Positions 29,876-39,573 of a stretch of DNA of 64,000 nt are shown here, piece by piece; the stretch's first letter is position 1, and every line of letters begins with the position of its first letter. The stretch covers positions 62,001 through 126,000 of the forward strand of contig JALQPE010002096.1 in the NCBI GenBank assembly GCA_030407315.1, in the 5' to 3' direction. The position numbers and the translations under genes are program-made. This DNA is from Asparagopsis taxiformis. Its lineage: Eukaryota; Rhodophyta; Florideophyceae; Bonnemaisoniales; Bonnemaisoniaceae. The notes beneath the pieces are model-generated. The model saw only the letters and a list, made by a program, of their open reading frames with translations, did not search any database and was not told the origin of the DNA.

Positions 29876-31489
29876 ATGGATGCCATGGAGATGGATGGAG
29901 CCATTGCGGCAGCTCCGCAAACACTGCCGACAATTCTATGCTGCCTGTGCGGCACGCCCATCACACCAAACCCGTCCAACATGTGCGTATCCTGCATCCG
30001 TGGTCAGGTAGACATTACTGAGAACATACCGAAGACGTGTTCTATTTACTATTGTAAGGGCTGTGCACGCTATCTGCAGCCCCCAAAACATTGGGTTGCG
30101 GCAGAATTGGAGTCGAAAGAATTGTTAACTATATGCATCAAAAAGCTAAAGGGGCTTAACAAAGTCAAACTCATCGATGCAGGCTTTTTGTGGACAGAGC
30201 CACATTCGCGCAGGATTCATGTGCGTCTAGCGATACAGAAGGAGGTTTTCCACAACACCATTTTGCAACAGGAGTTTATGGTGGAATTTGTGGTTGAATA
30301 TCAGCAATGCGACATGTGCCAGCGTGACGCCGCCGATGTGGACGAGTGGCAGGCTGTTGTACAGGTAAGGCAGAAGGTACAACATAAGAGAACCTTTCTC
30401 TATCTCGAACAGCTAATCATCAAGCATAATGCGCAAGAAGATACTGTTGGGATCAAGGTGCATCCAGATGGTCTTGATTTCTATTTCATGCATAGAAGCC
30501 AAGGCATTCGCTTTACGTCATTTTTGAATCACGTCGTTCCAATTCGATCAAAACAGGCAGACCATCTTATCTCGCACGATGCAAACTCTAACGTGTACAG
30601 ATATAAATACACGTTCTCCGTTGAAATTGTGCCACTCTGCAAAGATGACCTTGTTTGCTTGCCACCTAAACTGTCGACGCACCTCGGTGGAATCGGGCCT
30701 ATCGTGCTCGTTTCAAAGGTTTCTATGGTTATTTCTCTCATTGACCCACTTACGCTCCAAACCGCAGAACTTCCTCCAGTTCTCTACTGGAAATACCCCT
30801 TCCGTTCCTTGATGAGCGTGAAGCAGGGATCGGAATTCTTTGTCCTCGACATAGAAAAATCAAACGAGAGAAAGGGAAAGTGGTGTATGGCAGATGCAAC
30901 TGTGGCGCGGTCTGTCGACTATGGAAAAAATGATAACACACATTTCATCCGCACCCATATCGGCAATTTTCTGCACCCTGGAGACCTTGCTATGGGATAT
31001 GATTTGGCAAACGCTGTTTATAATGAAACGTTACTGGAAGGGCACAAACGTCTGGAGCTTCCTGACTATGTTCTTTTCAAGAGAACGTACACGAAGAGAA
31101 ACAGATCGAAGAGGAGGCAATGGAGATTGAAGCGTTTGAATATGGAGCTGGACGAATCGATGGTGGATACAGCATCGAATCGGAAGGCTGCTTTGGATCC
31201 TATTGCAAGAATGGCCGCAGAACAGGAAGAATTTTTGCAAGATCTCGAACAAGATAGTGATATGCGTTCTAGAATTAATGTTTACAAAGATCCTAATGCG
31301 GTGGCGGCAGATGCTGAAATGCAAATCGATGATGATAGTAAGAGACAAGCTCCAGTAGAAGAGGAGGAAGAAGAGGAGGAAGAGTACCCTGATGTTCCAG
31401 TGGAAGAACTGCTCGAAGGACTCGTTCTTGAAGATGAGCCTGGAGCGCCAGTACCTGAACCCGAAGTCATAGAGGAAGAAGATAATTGA
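29876..31489 (+). CDS. NMD3: 60S ribosomal export protein NMD3
   Basis: Adaptor that links pre-60S ribosomal subunits to the CRM1 export receptor, shuttling between nucleus and cytoplasm. The 537-residue protein has the N-terminal zinc-binding region (Cys22/Cys25, Cys37/Cys40, Cys60/Cys63, then CDMC), followed by the conserved core with DEWQAVVQVRQKVQHKRTF, LEQLIIKH and GLDFYFMHRSQ, and the export region ending in DYVLFKRTY. The C-terminal tail is acidic with a long Glu run and hydrophobic spacing (VPVEELLEGLVLE), which would suit a CRM1 nuclear export signal. I chose ATG 29876 (AAAAAATGGATG), which begins just before the zinc domain. An in-frame ATG at 29603 would add 91 residues without similarity. 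A GTAAGG inside the conserved core is not a splice site, since the protein reads through normally. It diverges from the dynein gene. Confidence 0.95.
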   Translation: MDAMEMDGAIAAAPQTLPTILCCLCGTPITPNPSNMCVSCIRGQVDITENIPKTCSIYYCKGCARYLQPPKHWVAAELESKELLTICIKKLKGLNKVKLIDAGFLWTEPHSRRIHVRLAIQKEVFHNTILQQEFMVEFVVEYQQCDMCQRDAADVDEWQAVVQVRQKVQHKRTFLYLEQLIIKHNAQEDTVGIKVHPDGLDFYFMHRSQGIRFTSFLNHVVPIRSKQADHLISHDANSNVYRYKYTFSVEIVPLCKDDLVCLPPKLSTHLGGIGPIVLVSKVSMVISLIDPLTLQTAELPPVLYWKYPFRSLMSVKQGSEFFVLDIEKSNERKGKWCMADATVARSVDYGKNDNTHFIRTHIGNFLHPGDLAMGYDLANAVYNETLLEGHKRLELPDYVLFKRTYTKRNRSKRRQWRLKRLNMELDESMVDTASNRKAALDPIARMAAEQEEFLQDLEQDSDMRSRINVYKDPNAVAADAEMQIDDDSKRQAPVEEEEEEEEEYPDVPVEELLEGLVLEDEPGAPVPEPEVIEEEDN

Positions 31490-31660
31490 ATCGCCGCCAA
31501 TTAAAGATTATTAGCGTGTGAAGACTTAAGTTTTGTTTTCAAGTGTGAGACAGCAATGCTGACCCGCTTGTATCAGACATCAAAAATGTTTACAATATAC
31601 CGTCTGAGGGTATCAACGCAAGACCACGATAAGCCTAATCGAAAATCGGGCAAAGTTAAT

Positions 31661-32230
31661 CTACACTACCTTAGTCTCCTCCTTATCAATAGTCCCCTTC
31701 ACATAGGTGACACTAACTGAGTTCACGCAGTGTCTCTCATTAGTCTCTGTGAAACGCTCGCCTTCGAAAACATGGCCCAAATGGCTATCACACTTTTTGC
31801 ACATAATCTCCACACGACGCATGCCGAACGAATTATCGGTCTTCGTCTTCAATGCGCCCTCATAGCACTTGTCGAAAGCAGGCCACCCACAGCCGGACTT
31901 GAACTTTGATTCTGCGGAGTAGAGCGGATTTCCGCACGCACGACAGACAAAATGTCCCTCCTTGGGATAGAAAGCGTTGTATTTTCCAGTGTTGGGATAC
32001 TCAGTGCCCTTCTCGCGAAGCACGTGAAATTCGTTTGCACTGAGCACCTCCTTCCAGTCTTGTTCGGTCATCGTCTTAGGGTCCTTATCTTGTGCCAATT
32101 TGCCGCCTGCCATCATGCGAATTTTGAGCTGGTTAGCGTTGCGCGGACAGGTGTTTGTTACAGTTGAATGCTGTGTGAACCAACCGCGTCCGCCCCGGTA
32201 GAGAAAGCTGGGCATATGAAGGAAGGCCAT
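31661..32230 (-). CDS. msrB: Peptide methionine-R-sulfoxide reductase MsrB, predicted plastid
   Basis: Reduces methionine-R-sulfoxide in oxidised proteins, usually with thioredoxin. The 189-residue precursor starts MAFLHMPSFLYRGGRG, a transit-peptide-like leader with Phe at position 3, then the SelR domain from about residue 50. Zinc ligands are Cys96/Cys99 (CRAC) and Cys144/Cys147 (CKKC). The catalytic Cys168 lies in RHCVNSVSV, and the GCGWPAF motif with Cys114 is intact. It is thus a Cys-type, not selenocysteine-type, enzyme. The ATG at 32228-32230 fits the leader. A plastid location is inferred from the leader; plants also have plastid MsrB. It converges with NMD3 (171 bp between stops). 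Confidence 0.93.
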   Translation of the reverse strand: MAFLHMPSFLYRGGRGWFTQHSTVTNTCPRNANQLKIRMMAGGKLAQDKDPKTMTEQDWKEVLSANEFHVLREKGTEYPNTGKYNAFYPKEGHFVCRACGNPLYSAESKFKSGCGWPAFDKCYEGALKTKTDNSFGMRRVEIMCKKCDSHLGHVFEGERFTETNERHCVNSVSVTYVKGTIDKEETKVV

Positions 32231-33734
32231 GACGGATGTGAGTTTCTACTCGACGTCAGCGGTTGCCCTCGGAACGATCTCGATGCGTTATGGGACACCG
32301 CGTACAAAAAAGGCTGCGTTTTATAAGTGGCTGGTTGTGCCGCGTATGATGGCGGCGGACAGCTGGACTGGGCGCGAGCAACGTGAGCCGTTAAAGCATC
32401 GTTTGGGTCGTTGATGGAGAAATTTGCGGTGTATGTTAAATATTACATGACGTGTGATTTCGCATGTTTTCAGAGTTTTGTTGTTGAGATTTTCTCCGCT
32501 GAATTTTGGACACGTAGCCAGCAGTTTACGCGTAGAGTTTTTTCCACACCCATTGCAGGTCATGCATCTTCGTTCACGCCGTGCGTTTCACACACACACG
32601 CTCGCCTCGGATAGTGGTTTCTCACAGCCGGCCAGCTGTCGCGTGCACACTTTGTTCACCGTCTAGTTGCTGAAGCAAATGTGCATTGCAATGAGTGACG
32701 CCAATCGCGATGTAGAAACGTGCAACGTATGATGAGCGTAGAGGACGTCATTGTCGAACGAGCGAAAAATCCTCTTGTGCGGACAGAAAACAGAATGAAT
32801 TTCATTCGTTGCCATGTTTGTTGTACGTCGAAAGAGTACAATCTCGTTTCAGTTTCGTCAAAAAACTCGGCAACTGAAATCGTGTCAGCCCCATTCATTT
32901 ATACTTTTGTTCGCGTCACCACGAGCGAAATCTCGCCCCGTGTCGTATGTCCCTGTCGGGCATATGTGTAGCACTGGTGCTGTGCTTCCACTTCCTCACT
33001 GGTGGCATGCTACGCGGTCTAAACAGACTATTCGTAGTCTGAATTGACGACAACGTTTCGTGCTGACAAGGATGGTCATCACAGATGGCGAAATATATCG
33101 TTTCGTTTTCATCATTGGTTTGGAAAGGCCACTGAATGTTTGCAGGCTATATCATACAGGTCGCAGATCTGTGGCCGAGCTTGTGCGTGTTATATACAAG
33201 ACATTGCCGAGATACAGCGTAGTACCTCAAAGCGGCCCTCTTCACCTGTTCTCCTTGGTTAGATATTTGCGGTAAACATCATTGCCGTGATCCAATAACT
33301 GATACACCAGCACAACTGTCTGCCAGGTAACAAACATCGTAGATATGGAATTCATGAGGTAATCGCTACGACGCCATGCTCGTCTGAGCCAACCTTCTGC
33401 AACGCTGTGATGATCTGTAACATACCACGCATGCCGGAGTTACACGAACTATCAAACACACCATATATATATCTGGGACCCCAAAACTATCAGCGGCCCG
33501 AGCAGCAATTGTGTATTTAGCACCTACTGTTTTGGATGATTTCATCTCGACACGCCTTAATTTCCGCTCAATCCACCTATTTCCAGCGTTAATGACATGC
33601 TATCAACTATCAAATTCTTGCAGCCACGTCCGCTCCCACAGCATGAACCCCGTTGACAGCGCGCCATGCAACAAACACTGTCTGCAGGCAAACCTTGTCC
33701 TCTCCGCTCTGTCGTACATGTCCAAAGAAGAGTC
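32231..33734. other. Gene-free stretch
   Basis: Contains the promoter side of the MsrB gene and short frames only. One plus-strand frame (33060-33275, MLTRMVITDGEIYRF and on) has protein-like composition, but no domain or splice context supports it. A T-rich/AT-rich part follows near 33440-33500 (ATATATAT run). I see no RNA gene. Confidence 0.4.
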
Positions 33735-34295
33735 CTACGCCCTTCTCTTTCCAATTATTACGATTTCAACGCCCGTGAACAAAACCCCCAAAAGGCCCAA
33801 AGCAATGCCCAAACGAATACTTCCCGATCCCGACTTGTACCTCCCGCCGCTCAGTCTGGGGCCTCCAGCCACAGCCTCGTCTTCGTCGAAACATGCCAAG
33901 CCCGCCCTACAACAGCCCGTCCGCGCCAAGAATGATCAGCACAGAAAGTAGTATTACTCTCTCATGACCGTATTACTATTCGAGATTATCACGTTCCTAA
34001 TATGGTTGCCATGCTCGATACCTTGTTTCGTCTGATCCAAGAAATCTTTGTTTTTCTTCAACATGCGTAGCCCACTCAATTGTTTCGCAAGCTGCGCCAC
34101 CGTGTACTTGTGTAGCTCAATTGTACAATACAATCGTAAGTCAAACAGTTTCACAGCAACGATGCCTAGACAAGACTCGAACAACTCAATAAATCCCGGT
34201 GAGCAGGCCAAGGTTATGTGCTCCGTGAATTTCTCATCAAAATGTTTAGAAACAACCATTATTTTATCATTGTTTGGTCTCACCCTCATCCGCAT
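33735..34295 (-). CDS. Candidate spliced tail-anchored protein, possibly Sec20-like SNARE
   Basis: Two minus-strand open segments join in frame if an intron is removed. The upstream part ends ...SNTVMR-GA at 33958, directly before GTAATA. The downstream part (to 33735) ends in a strong C-terminal membrane helix, IRLGIALGLLGVLFTGVEI, followed by KRRA. It has no ATG of its own, which argues that it is an exon. Either a 102-nt intron (33856-33957, acceptor CCCCAG) or a 51-nt one (33907-33957, acceptor TTGTAG) keeps the frame. The stretch before it (AKQLSGLRMLKKNKDF, LDQTKQGIEHGNHIRN) looks like a SNARE-type helix. Helix, short basic linker, membrane anchor and terminal KR resemble Sec20/BNIP1 or USE1, ER Q-SNAREs of Golgi-to-ER traffic. 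The N-terminus is unresolved; more exons may lie upstream, for example near an ATG at about 34361. This is tentative. Confidence 0.38.
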
Positions 34296-34631
34296 ATTGT
34301 GGTTTTGCCACGTTCATCCGTACCTGTCTGTCCCCTTTACCAGGATCGAGAAACAGTTGCCATCCTTCCCCCTCTCATTTATGTTCTTATTTCGAAACCG
34401 ACCGATTGCGGGGGGGGTAAAGATACTTTTATATTTTACGTTGAAATACTAATTTTAGGTTGCTTGGCTTTGCGTACATATCTGCTTTTCTCCAGCCTAC
34501 GGAGGTGACATGTTCGGGTATCGCTCGTAGATATGTCCAACTTTGCATCAGATTTCTAGTGAACTCTATATCTAATTAGTTCATCACACATATCAAGTGC
34601 TCAGTATGTTGAAATCATGATAGACCGTTGA

Positions 34632-36014
34632 CTATTGTCTGGTTTCAATGTCCTTCGATACCTGGGCGCCCTCCTCAGCGCTCGAAACATTTTGCTCGAT
34701 CGTACCATTTGTCGGTGCTTCCACGATTGCATGCTCTCCGTCGACCCGACTAACATCGTCCTCTGCATCAATTGTGATCTTCGTATCCCCAACATCAGTT
34801 CCTCGTGCATCACCAGATTCTTGAGTACCAATATCTTCATTACGCATTTGTTTTCCTTCCCCCGACGCCTCTACCTTGCGCACAGGCTCCTCTGGAGCTC
34901 TTTGTTCAAAAATATTCACAGCTGACCTCACACTATTCCAGGAAAAACGATTCGGGACCGTCTCCTCCTGCAGCTCTGGTCGATCAATCTTAACAGGGGC
35001 AGATTGCGGCCTCGGAGTCTGTAGGTGCGGTCTGTTATCATCTGAATGGTGGTACGGATACGGATGATGTTTCCGCGGCGGAAGTGGCACTCGCTCTCGA
35101 TAATGCTCATCCATCCAATCATCTTCATCTGACCAATCATCATCAACATATTGCCGCAATACACTACGTCGTCGTCGTCGGTCATTCGGTGCATGTCTCG
35201 GCATAGGCTTATTCCTGCTGAGCCAAAACTGAAAGAACATACCTGCAGACCCAATCGCGATAGTCATAATGATATAAAAAAACAACCAACCATTCAAATG
35301 TCCCGCCTCGACATCTGATATATCCTCAGAGGTTGGAAAATGCCCCGCAAAATGACCAATACCGAACATGCAAGCACAACTTCCCGCATATGCTGTTGAA
35401 AAGATCAACATCTGTTTCTGAAGACAAATCGCAAGCAGGCCAAACACGACACCAAATAATATTGAGGCAAGAATAAACGCCAGTTGCGGATTAGACGGAT
35501 ACGCCTGTGTAATAAGCGTTGCTTTCAATGCGGACGCTAACACAACTCCCAGCGCGGCACCCACTGCAAACATGCCAACATTGAGCGCACGAAGGGCGAG
35601 AAATCCCAGCATAGCGCCGCCGAGCAGCATGGCAGCTATGGAAATCCATACAGCAGCCGGGGTATCTTCTCCCAGAACAGCGCTGACAGCCACAAAGCAC
35701 AACCCGCCGCCAGAGATGAAAGCGGCGATGAAGAGGACGGGGGCGAGCAGGAAGTAACCGAAGAAGGCGATGAGTAGACCGGTTGGAATCGCGATGACGC
35801 GAAGCGTGTCTGAATAGCGAGCTAGAAGGGTCTGTGCTTTCTCAAATGCAACAGCAGTCGCATTTGTGACAGCTGGCGCTACCTGGTCCACGCCGCGCGA
35901 TAGCTCTGTCAGATGCGGGGCGTTTTGGTCAAGCGGTGCGAGGCTGAATGCACCGACGACTGGACGGACAAGCAGCAGAAGGGTCAGAATGAGCGCCGTC
36001 GTTGCAGGCCGCAT
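34632..36014 (-). CDS. TMEM198/DUF4203-like seven-transmembrane protein
   Basis: A 460-residue membrane protein. It has a signal peptide (MRPATTALILTLLLLVRPVVGA, 1-22), a lumenal or outside segment with an NAT glycosylation site (about 51), and about seven membrane helices (near 71-91, 93-113, 121-141, 145-165, 178-198, 202-222 and 241-263). The small-residue-rich pattern (LLGGAMLGFLALRALNVGMF) is that of the DUF4203/TMEM198 domain. The C-terminal ~195 residues are hydrophilic: a basic run (DRRRRRS), acidic WSDEDDWMDEHY, a His/Pro-rich part and a Ser/Glu-rich end, probably cytosolic. Function of the family is poorly known (in vertebrates, TMEM198 has been linked to Wnt co-receptor phosphorylation). 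The start ATG at 36012-36014 fits the signal peptide. Confidence 0.8.
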   Translation of the reverse strand: MRPATTALILTLLLLVRPVVGAFSLAPLDQNAPHLTELSRGVDQVAPAVTNATAVAFEKAQTLLARYSDTLRVIAIPTGLLIAFFGYFLLAPVLFIAAFISGGGLCFVAVSAVLGEDTPAAVWISIAAMLLGGAMLGFLALRALNVGMFAVGAALGVVLASALKATLITQAYPSNPQLAFILASILFGVVFGLLAICLQKQMLIFSTAYAGSCACMFGIGHFAGHFPTSEDISDVEAGHLNGWLFFYIIMTIAIGSAGMFFQFWLSRNKPMPRHAPNDRRRRRSVLRQYVDDDWSDEDDWMDEHYRERVPLPPRKHHPYPYHHSDDNRPHLQTPRPQSAPVKIDRPELQEETVPNRFSWNSVRSAVNIFEQRAPEEPVRKVEASGEGKQMRNEDIGTQESGDARGTDVGDTKITIDAEDDVSRVDGEHAIVEAPTNGTIEQNVSSAEEGAQVSKDIETRQ

Positions 36015-36529
36015 TTTGGCGATGGACGGCTACTGCGTGGTGGACGGCGGCAGTAGGAATAAGTGTTGGTCGTGGATTTATGTTGGTTTGATTTTGGCTT
36101 GTCTAATTTACAAACAGTGTCAGGAGCGGAAAGAGGATGTTGCCAAGTATGATGGAGATGCAAGGTAGACGCAATTACGACTCTATGCCAATGATTAGGC
36201 GACACGTGTTTTCGGTCACCTGAATGATTTCCATTTGTTGTTGGTTTTGCGTGGCTGAAAACGTAACTTAAGGATGGTGATGATGGCGTATGGTTGTGCT
36301 CCACACCGTTGGAAGTGACTTTTGCATTGTTTTATGAAGAATTATGTGTTTACTCGAGTGTCATGCAAAATTACATCGCACTCTTCATCCGCTCGACCTA
36401 AATTTAGTAGCTACGACTGCGGTTGAAAAATATGCCACGTAGGACAGCGTGTACACATTGGATCAAAAATCCACATGCGATCTCGACTCGGTCTCCTCCA
36501 CGCTCGACGCCAACAACATCGTAAACATA
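36015..36529. promoter_or_regulatory. Divergent promoter region
   Basis: Upstream of both the minus-strand DUF4203 gene and the plus-strand small spliced gene at 36530. Short frames here have no support. No clear core-promoter motif. Confidence 0.4.
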
Positions 36530-36844
36530 ATGGGTCTGACCGACATACTACTAGGTTCGCCATTTGGCCTCTACGTAAGTAATCGTCCTCCACGCTGAAA
36601 TTGCAATGTAATCAACAAGTACATGCAAACTGACTGACACTCTAGAACGCAACAGGCGGGTGCGCTGGCAGCGTTCGTCACTGTGAATGCGATCGGTGCA
36701 AAAGCTGACATGAGGGTCTGGCGTGCGATGAGAAGAGCTGCCTTGGAAGCGGAGCGGAAGAAAGCGTCAAATGATGCGCGTAGAAGGCGGGATACTATCC
36801 GCAACCAAATTGCTGGTCATCGTGTCAAAGGTCCAGACGTTTGA
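36530..36844 (+). CDS. Small spliced membrane protein, 77 residues, unknown
   Basis: Two exons can be read. Exon 1 (36530-36574) encodes MGLTDILLGSPFGLY and ends at a consensus donor TAC|GTAAGT. The intron is 36575-36655 (81 nt), with a CTGAC branch-like motif near 36630 and acceptor CAACAG. Exon 2 (36656-36844) runs AGALAAFVTVNAIGAKADM and on to a TGA. The frame is kept (phase 0). The product has one hydrophobic stretch across the junction (about residues 5-28) and then a strongly basic helix rich in Arg, Lys and Ala (WRAMRRAALEAERKKASN). This layout resembles small mitochondrial or ER inner-membrane subunits, but I do not recognise the family. An AATAAA-like motif follows the stop by about 170 nt. 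An upstream acceptor (CTCTAG, 10 nt earlier) breaks the frame, so CAACAG is preferred. Confidence 0.6.
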
Positions 36845-37050
36845 TTCGGCGACGTGAGGGGAAGGTGCGGAGGTTGTGTTTGACTGCCCGTGCTAAATGT
36901 GTTCAGAAATGTGTAGACCTGCTTTGATTGGCATGGAACCAGTGGTAGCGGCTCTTGTTCATAACTGCCGTCTCATTGCGGTTCGTAGTTTCATAGTATG
37001 TTGCCGCGACTGGAAATAAAAACAAGCGCCTGGTTTACTATTCAACATAA

Positions 37051-37930
37051 TTACATCATACTACAACAGCTGTTTTGCTTCTTGGCCGTCTGCGTAATTG
37101 CCACACAAGAGCAACATGGTCAGAATAATGCATAAGTAAGCGTCGTCCAGCAACTTGAGCACACGTATCGGAGTAATGCGTAGCTTACCTTATAGAACCT
37201 ACACGACACAACGCACAGGTATAATGGAGTATGTGCACAAATTCACTGGTGAGTAATCTACCGGCAATCATCGCGCGAAAAAGTATTCATACGTACATTT
37301 TGGATTGCGCAGAAAGGTCAGTACTCTTCTCCACCAAATTATCAAGCTTGACGCCCCGCTCCAGCACAGTGTCGATAGTCTTATGCAAAATGATTTTCGT
37401 CTCATCCAAGTCCTTCTGAATCTTCATGATGGCATCTGCCTCATGCGGGTCCTGATACTTGCGAATCATCGCATCAAGCGGGTCAAATTTCAGCTGGCCT
37501 TCGCTAGCGGCCAGCCACGTCGCCTCCGAATGCGCCGCCATAAAGTCCTCCTGCATCTTCATGAGCAGCGTAAAGGCGACGCGACTGGGGTACTCCATGT
37601 CGCACACCGCGACGGCTGCGAGTCCATTGGAGCGCACGTGGACATGCACGAGATGGTTCTGGTGCTCAATGGAGCTGCGTTGGCCCAGGTCGACGCGCTT
37701 GCCGACTGTTTTGGAGATGAATGTGGCAAATTGTTTCGCGCTGCGTAGACGACATGTACGGTGGCGTCGGTGTTAGTAGACGCAATAACGGCGCCAATTC
37801 GCGCTTTGTGAATTACGTACCCTTCGCGTTGAAAGTAGTTGAAGTCATCCAGCATGTACGCCGCTGACAACGTGGTCGCCTCCGGCTCGCTGGTCAGCGC
37901 GCGCAGCAGCATGAGCGATATTATCTTCAT
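37051..37930 (-). CDS. YKT6: R-SNARE YKT6, three exons
   Basis: Prenylated SNARE acting in ER-Golgi, vacuole/endosome and autophagosome fusion. Exons on the minus strand: 37930-37821, 37740-37293 and 37089-37051. Together they encode 198 residues, the standard YKT6 length. Exon 1 gives the start of the longin domain (MKIISLMLLRALTSEPEA to YFQREG). Exon 2 gives the rest (AKQFATFISKTVGKRVDLGQ) and the SNARE helix, with ADAIMKIQKDLDETKIIL and the zero-layer Arg in TVLERGVKLDNLVEKS. Exon 3 gives TAKKQNSCCSMM, with Cys for palmitoylation and a CSMM farnesylation box. Intron 1 (37741-37820, 80 nt, GTACGT...GCAG) has a perfect TACTAAC branch site. Intron 2 is 37090-37292 (203 nt, GTATGA...GCAG). Read without splicing, the gene falls into two overlapping frames and loses its CaaX box. 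It is divergent from the LRR gene at 38403. Confidence 0.93.
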
Positions 37931-38402
37931 ATTCGCGGCGTGTATTCTCGAAAAACGAATACAATTTCAAAATGGACGCAAGCGGTCACCTGCGCTGTTG
38001 ACGTTGGCGGGGGTAGTTATGCGGAGTGAAGCGCGCGCGCACAAGCGAAATGATGGAGACACGAGTAGTGCGGATGAAATGACGGCTGTTGGGAAAATTC
38101 ACTGCAACAGCCGTGTCAATTCTGCGCAGCTTTATTGGTTAATGTAAGGCGTGGAGTAATTTGGTTCGTGTCTTCACAATTTCACCGAATCTTGTGTTTA
38201 ACATCAAAACTTTTTCACTAGCAACTTGCGCTCGCTCTCAACATATGCATGTGTAGACCAAACTAGAGTTCTGCCACGACCTTCATCTACCGAGTATGGG
38301 CAGTTACTGCGCCGCTGTACAGGTACAAACTGTCCGCCAGTTGCAACTCATCTCTCGATAATCCCTACCTGGTGATTCTACGTCTGCATCGCCGCCAGCA
38401 CC
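37931..38402. promoter_or_regulatory. Divergent promoter region, YKT6 and LRR gene
   Basis: The 472 bp between two diverging starts. It contains an alternating GC run near 38033 (GCGCGCGCGC) and no clear TATA box. Confidence 0.4.
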
Positions 38403-39392
38403 ATGGGCAACATAAGACCCAAGCTGAGCGCCGCTATGCGACGCGAGCTTGACGTGCGTCGGCAGCTTGGTGTCAGAGCAACTTTCTCCAAAGCAAAGGG
38501 ACGTATCGGAGCCAAGCGTGCCGAGCAGGAGCTTCAGCGACGCATCGTGCACAAACGACGGTGCAGTACTGGCTGGAACGACCTATGCTTCGAGCTGCAG
38601 GACATGATTTTGCACCACTTACCTCTGGTGGATCTGCTCAACGTACGGCTGGCAGGTCTAGGTGCCGAGTCGATTGCGTCCAAGAAACGCACCAGAGACA
38701 TGATGGTGCGTCGTTGTCAACAGTTGCAGCCACTGTGGAAGATTTGGACTAGGGGCACGTCGAATCACCAGACAAAGTCGGAGAGAATTACGTACAAACC
38801 AATCCAATTTTCTTGCACGGTGAAAAGGCTGAGTGTGTTGCCTGATGCGGGTGGTATTCCAGATAGTATTTGTGAGATGGTTGCGCTGGAAAAACTGGAT
38901 GTATCCCGTCCGCATAATCATGCTTACTTGGGTCTACCCGCGGCACTTACTACTCTTCCAGCCTCATTGTCTGCTTGCTATAATCTTACAGAGCTGAAAA
39001 TGTCGTATCAAAACTTTGAAACTATCCCGGAATGTGTGTTGAACCTGCGAAACCTTCGTCGTATTGAAATAGAAAGTAACAGAATGTTGAAGCAGTTACC
39101 GGAGGACATTGGTGACCGCATTCTTAAATTGCGATTCATAAACATCAGAGGCTGCGAGAAACTGAAGACGCTGCCTGAATCGCTGCTGAGACGTCTGGAG
39201 GCTAATGCTGGCTGTAAGCAAGTTAGTCGCATTCCATTACTGCTCACAACCGAGCATTTTCCAGATGGCTATCTCATGTCTACAATCTCGAGCGAGCGCT
39301 ATCCCAAACTGGTCGAACGTTTGCAACGCATTCACGTTGGAATCTTTGCACCTCAACACAATAACGATTTCCTTGATCCTGAAGAATTCTGA
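38403..39392 (+). CDS. F-box-like / leucine-rich repeat protein
   Basis: A 329-residue protein with a basic N-terminus (MGNIRPKLSAAMRRELDVRR). Next comes an F-box-like helix set at about 57-85 (WNDLCFELQDMILHHLPLVD, followed by LLNVRLAG). Leucine-rich repeats then span about 135-265 (CTVKRLSVLPDAGGIPDSI, ALTTLPASLSACYNLTEL, QLPEDIGDRILKLRFINI). The repeats are of the plant intracellular/Ras-group type with xLPxxl steps. F-box/LRR proteins usually select substrates for SCF ubiquitin ligases, so that role is inferred, not shown. The F-box is short and weak. The start ATG at 38403 has a strong context (CACCATGGG). It converges with the PHR2 gene, 181 bp between stops. Confidence 0.7.
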   Translation: MGNIRPKLSAAMRRELDVRRQLGVRATFSKAKGRIGAKRAEQELQRRIVHKRRCSTGWNDLCFELQDMILHHLPLVDLLNVRLAGLGAESIASKKRTRDMMVRRCQQLQPLWKIWTRGTSNHQTKSERITYKPIQFSCTVKRLSVLPDAGGIPDSICEMVALEKLDVSRPHNHAYLGLPAALTTLPASLSACYNLTELKMSYQNFETIPECVLNLRNLRRIEIESNRMLKQLPEDIGDRILKLRFINIRGCEKLKTLPESLLRRLEANAGCKQVSRIPLLLTTEHFPDGYLMSTISSERYPKLVERLQRIHVGIFAPQHNNDFLDPEEF

Positions 39393-39573
39393 CATATTTA
39401 CTCGTGCTCAACCTACTTCATTTCCGAGATGTAAGACGACGCAAACCAAATTCTTCACGCAAAACGTGTACATAAACTTGCGCCACCATGCCTTGCGTAC
39501 ATTTGCAGGAGCAGCAGTAAACATAAAATTTCATCACCTTTACAACTCATAACATACGTCCATGTCAATATCC

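Noticed and set aside
30363..30372. GGTAAGG inside NMD3 as a splice donor
   Set aside because: The protein continues through it with the conserved VQVRQKVQHKRTF motif, so no intron is present.
33060..33275. 71-codon plus-strand frame with protein-like composition
   Set aside because: No domain, no splice context and no supporting neighbour.
33511..33951. 146-codon plus-strand frame
   Set aside because: It lies opposite the candidate tail-anchored exon, whose membrane helix and splice context are more convincing.
37287..37930. YKT6 as a frameshifted pseudogene
   Set aside because: The break coincides with a GT-AG intron that has a TACTAAC branch site, and removing it restores the exact family sequence, so splicing explains it better than a mutation.
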